A stretch of 64,000 bases of DNA, from NCBI GenBank assembly GCA_930367205.1, contig OV884011.1, positions 136,127,437 to 136,191,436 of the forward strand, given 5' to 3'. The position numbers were made by a program, and so were the translations under genes. The notes below the pieces were generated by a model. It ran no database searches, was not told the origin of the DNA, and saw only the letters and a program-made list of their open reading frames with translations. This DNA comes from Acanthosoma haemorrhoidale. Taxonomy: Eukaryota; Arthropoda; Insecta; Hemiptera; Acanthosomatidae. Positions 59,780 to 64,000 of this stretch are shown here, piece after piece. Position 1 is the stretch's first letter. The number at the start of each line of letters is the position of its first letter.

Positions 59780-60189
59780 GGTCTTACAGCTTCAGTTTCA
59801 TCCAAAGCAACTGAAAACTAGTATACTTTATAACTAATTAGATACTTTACGTAATAAATCAGTCGATTTAGGATCAACAGTTCAAAATTACATTTAATAA
59901 AATTAAGTTTGTATTATCACATCATTCAGGGTTTCGATCTCCTTACTAATTACTCTCTTTTTATGGAATTCTCAAGTTTCATTGAACATTAATTCTTACG
60001 TTCTAAACTAGTTTTTCTAAAACTCCCCATTGACTGGTACTTGGGGAATTTGTGACCGTGGTTATTTGTAGATTTTGCAGGTTTCGTCCTTACGTCTTAT
60101 TTTCATAGAGCAGTTATAAAGTTTTATACCTACTTCATTTTCAAGACTCACATAACACAGTATTTGACTATTTATTGAGACTTATTATT
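59780..60189. other. AT-rich upstream region of the serpin
   Basis: No coding signal is seen. Further promoter elements would lie here, but none is recognised. Confidence 0.35.
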
Positions 60190-61087
60190 TTTCAATATAT
60201 TTCCTTAATTTTTAGTATCATCATGAAACTACCTTGCAAAATATTGTGCCTTTGAAAAAAATGAGGTAGAGTTTTGTCTCTCAGGCCACTCTGTTCTAAC
60301 CCAGAGGTGTGTTTTGTCTCTCCTATACCGGAGGCACAAGAAGCAAGCATTTGGTGTGGCCCCTTTACTGGCAAGGAGAAAGTTTACCATTTTTAAGTCC
60401 ACAAAACTCACCGATTGATGTTACCATGAACAAATCTATGGTGTTTTATTCTTCTTTCATTTTCGTTGAGTGAGTTATTGGTATTGAACCATATATATAT
60501 TCCAATCCTGTGAAAGGACATATTTTAAACGTCGCTTTGAGCTGTTAAAAAATAGGCGCCAATAATCTGGAAAATCTTTGGGAAAACATTTTTTTTCCAG
60601 GAGTCTTCTAATTTTGTTACAAAATGCAAGATTGTCTTCCCAAGAGAAGAAGGGTAGCACTCTTTTCTCTTGTACGGTAAAAGGTAATTTTGGTTCCTTG
60701 TTTCAGCAAGTTTTTGTCCGTCAGCCAGAAAGCCAGTAATTCAGAAGCTTCTTTTGACACGTTGAGATTTCTGGGTTTAGGTGATTTAACTCATCCTGGT
60801 TGAAACGTTGATTCATGACATCCCCCCATAAACACTGGCACCTTCTTTAGTATCATAAAGGTGATAAGAGGTACAACACTCGTCCTCACAGAGCTCTGGT
60901 GAAACGTTGATTCATGACATTCCCCCAGAAACACTGGCACCTTCTTTAGTATCATAGAGGTGATAAGAGGTACAACACTCGTCCTCACAGAGCTCTGGTG
61001 AAACGTTGGGATCGGAACTTCCTTTGAGTGAGGGACCGGGCGTCTTGCACAGACCAAATCAGGATAAGCCCACTTGTTTCGGTCCAT
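60190..61087 (-). pseudogene. Fragment of the TIR-transposon protein family
   Basis: Broken - strand frames read, in order: 'LNVSKEASELLAFWLTDKNL' (about 60770), 'LPFFSWEDNLAFCNKI' (60657), 'DYWRLFFNSSKRRLKYVL' (about 60565), 'DLKMVNFLLASKGATPNACF' (about 60400) and 'VRTEWPERQ' (about 60300). I recognise this block order as the central part of the uncharacterised transposon-linked protein whose C-terminal part sits at 14712-15287. The upstream end contains a 99-bp tandem duplication. Frameshifts separate the pieces and no inverted ends were found. Confidence 0.5.
60801..61009. repeat. 99-bp tandem duplication, in frame
   Basis: Two copies, 60801-60899 and 60900-60998, differ at a handful of positions, and an 11-bp start of a third follows. 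The period is 33 codons. On the - strand the frame stays open through both (FHQSSVRTSVVPLIT, then MILKKVPVF). Confidence 0.85.
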
Positions 61088-61099
61088 TCCAATAATATT

Positions 61100-63420
61100 T
61101 ATTAGGCATAAATACCAGAAGAAGTTTTGGGTTCTCTACAAACGATCGGTACACTGAATTTCACACTTTTTTTATTTCCCCGGAAAAACTGTCGCAAATG
61201 TTCTGTACAAGTTTTTCAGACCTGATATGATACCCAGGTTTTATGTTGACCACCAAGCCTAACACCAAAGTACCCAACTTAAGCGCTCTTTACAAAGTCA
61301 CTAACAGTTTTTCTGTTTCCTCTTAACGTGTATTCTCCACATAAGTAGCAAAACATATCAGGACTCAACTTCTTCTACTTGAACACATTTCATTTATATT
61401 CAAGAACACAAATAAAACACAATACGTTTTAGGTGAACGTTTAACAACTCTTTCCTAAACACCAATATCACGCGAGGCCAACTTCGATCTACTCTGCACG
61501 GTAAGAACTAACAAACTAACTTCAACTCTAGTTAAGTTACCGGATGCTTACACCATCTGGTGGAGCAGACTGATAATAGGACAAATATACAGGAACTAAT
61601 CCTTTTACATGTGATTTAGAATTGCACAGAATGGAGTTAGAACTGCAAATTTTGTGTAGAACTGCACGTTAAAAAAAATACGAGTATTTTTTCTGAGCTT
61701 TTGACCGGTTTTTGGAAAGCTTACTTGATATTAAATGTCTTTACTTGAAGGAGAAATGATAAATTAACATCAGAAAAAAAAAGTCATTGATTTTTGGGTC
61801 ATTTTTCGACTCTTCAGATTGCAAGTCTAACCACAAATTACGTGTATTTTACTTAAGCTCACATTACCAGTTTCAGTTGCAAAGCAAATGACACAAAAAA
61901 AAAAAAAACACAGCTCATATTATAGGTACCAAGCATTTAATATAATAGTAAATGTTATACATTGAAATCATTAAAAGTAGAAAATTTTCTTGAAATATCT
62001 CTAAAATTGTCAAAAGACGAAAAAAGGTTAAAAGTATATGTAAAGAATACAAATAAATGCTATAAATTATGAATATAAATAAATATGTTTTTAGTTGCCT
62101 GTCATAAATTTGTTAGTTATCTCGTATTTTAAATGGTCCTCTCAACCATTTTTTAAATATTCAGTGTGGATATGTACTTTATTAGTAGTTTGTGCGGCAG
62201 GTGTGTAGTTTGAAGCATATTGTAAGCCATGTTGCAATACAGATCTCGACTAAGATAGTCAAGTTAACAGAGAATGTATACAGAGCCAGGTTCTTTAGCT
62301 AAATCGTAAAATTTCTGTTTTTTTTTAGTTAAAACATTGATGGCAAGACATAGGAGAGAAAGCTAATATAAATTATAAATAATGGGAAGAAGTATTTTAT
62401 GGTTAATTAGTTTAAATCACAATATTATTTAATGTACAAGTGCCTGAGGTTCAAAAGAAAATTGTTTTTGTATGTTTACGATAATAACAGCCAACAACTT
62501 CTCCTATTAGTTTTCGATATGATCTCTTACTGGGTTTAACTTGATTGTGCTCGTCTCTGTGTATTAGTTTATATTAGTAGATTCTAGGATCAGTAGTCTC
62601 GCTGATTGTTTTCTTTATTTTAACTATTTGTAAAAATTTTTACCAAGTACATATAAAGTTGCATCTATCAAATAATTATGAAATAACTTGGACTTTTCGA
62701 AATAAATATTAGTGAATAAGAATTTTAACGAATAATATCAAGAGATTCTGGACTCTGGTTGAGCTTCTAGAAAAGTTAAAACTTAAAACTTTTAAAAGTT
62801 AAATTGAATACTTTCAAGCTTAAATAGTTTCACCACTATGACTTGAGAAATCTCAAAATTCAGCCAATTGTTTTTTTCACATTCGAAGTGTTAATGAAAT
62901 AAACTTCACATTTCAGATGGATTGAATCATTTTAGATACAACATTCGAACAGAAAAGTCGACTGAAAAAGTTGTTCCAAAAATCAAAAGCCCTTCTACTT
63001 TTTATTCCTCATAATTTAAAAAAGGAATGCACAGACATACGAAAGACTATCATTCCATACAATTTTGAAAGCAAACCCTTTATTTTCGCGGTCGGAAATT
63101 AAAATACATATATATTGCATAGTGATTCCAGACGTGCGCAACATATGACCTGTTATAATCATTCCCAAAATTCATTTCGACACAGTAATGGCCGTAGATC
63201 TGTTTTCTCATCAAGCAGCTTATGTAGCAGAAATAATTGATTCTGTCAAATAAGTCACTACAAAAAAGTAAGGCAAATTTATTAAAACTGCGATATTCTT
63301 GCTCTACGAAAATAAATATTCTTGATCGGTCTTCAAATTTTCGGAAAATACAAGTTGACCCTTATCTATTACCACACCAAAAGGGCAAGTGAATGTCCAA
63401 TTCCCGTTCAATAAGGGACA
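61100..63420. other. AT-rich intergenic DNA
   Basis: No gene, RNA or mobile element is supported in these 2.3 kb apart from the dispersed motif near 62884-62930 shared with 46868-46915. Confidence 0.4.
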
Positions 63421-63725
63421 GAAATTGTGTGGGTTTGGTCCCTACGTCACGCTTAGACACAGCGTAGTTACTGTCCTGCGGGAAATTGTGTGGGTTTGGT
63501 CCCTACGTCACGCTTAGACACAGCGTAGTTACTGTCCTGTGGGAAATTGTGTGGGTTTGGTCCCTACGTCACGCTTAGACACAGCGTAGTTACTGTCCTG
63601 TGGGAAATTGTGTGGGTTTGGTCCCTGCGTCACGCTTAGACACAGCGTAGTTACTGTCCTGTGGGAAATTGTGTGGGTTTGGTCCCTACGTCACGCTTAG
63701 ACACAGCGTAGTTACTGTCCTGTGG
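63421..63725. repeat. Minisatellite, five copies of 61 bp
   Basis: Unit starts occur at 63421, 63482, 63543, 63604 and 63665, and the array ends at 63725. Units are identical apart from single-base changes near the junction (tgcg/tgtg) and one 'ccctgcg' for 'ccctacg' in unit 4. Each unit contains a short dyad CTACG then, 16 bp later, CGTAG, which can form a small stem. Units are contiguous, with no spacers. Confidence 0.95.
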
Positions 63726-64000
63726 GAAATTCCAGCGGCTAATTGACGCTTTGGAAGATAACGATTAAAATTGCTTTCTGTGTTTTTTGTTAGTCTGATA
63801 CCATGATAACGATATGATATGATAATATGATAACGAAAATGAGGATTTTCTAAAAAGGAAAAAAAATAAGTCAACAAGGAAAGGCCTCGTATGATTATTG
63901 TTAAAAACAAAATTAATCATTATATCAGTAATCAAATTTTTTTTAAACTGTACCGCAATGACTAATTCGTTTAATTAAGGACTAAGGATTAATTAGTAAT
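63726..64000. other. Right edge, AT-rich
   Basis: A short run of 'gata/atatgat' simple repeats lies near 63800-63835. No other feature is seen. Confidence 0.4.

Noticed and set aside
63421..63725. CRISPR array
   Set aside because: Units are contiguous with no variable spacers, and the DNA is eukaryotic; it is a minisatellite.

Overview
The window is AT-rich eukaryotic DNA from an arthropod, almost certainly an insect. The evidence is two multi-exon DEG/ENaC channel genes of the insect pickpocket (ppk) type, a secreted serpin with introns, and dense debris of insect-type mobile elements (Jockey- and R1-like non-LTR retrotransposons, Penelope-like elements, mariner relics, tRNA-derived SINEs). 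I cannot name the species or the order. There are no operons and no intact RNA genes.

Layout. 0.4-2.6 kb: three diverged repeat units, two of which carry a very short hydrophobic ORF. 3.1-3.9 kb: deleted mariner-type transposon. 4.09-4.32 kb: probable last exon of an unrecognised + strand gene. 5.4-8.6 kb: a 5'-truncated, frameshifted Jockey-type retrotransposon. 9.6-10.3 kb: old mariner. 12.86-13.30 kb: truncated retrotransposon flanked by a long target duplication. 13.9-16.1 kb: DNA transposon with 39-bp inverted ends and a broken protein. 19.5-21.1 kb: weak evidence for a small secreted-peptide gene (-) and for two exons of another gene (+).

22.1-41.5 kb: two head-to-tail ppk genes on the - strand, both reconstructed from start to stop. 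ppk-1 has 10 coding exons (479 aa) and ppk-2 has 9 (485 aa). Every shared splice site has the same phase, so they are a tandem duplicate pair; they differ by one intron. Their introns hold most of the retroelement insertions. 42.5-46.4 kb: decayed Jockey and R1-like retroelements. 46.4-52.0 kb: gene-poor AT-rich DNA with a hairpin element, a degenerate tandem repeat and a SINE.

52.0-59.7 kb: a complete five-exon secreted serpin (418 aa, - strand), with a TATA-like box and a perfect kappaB-type site just upstream of the start codon. 60.2-61.1 kb: a second fragment of the protein family found in the 13.9-16.1 kb transposon. 63.42-63.73 kb: five almost identical copies of a 61-bp minisatellite.

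I found no clearly new biological system. The best leads are the kappaB site on the serpin and its unusual reactive loop, the intron difference between the ppk twins, the intron-bearing TIR transposon family, and the repeated hydrophobic micro-ORF near the left edge.
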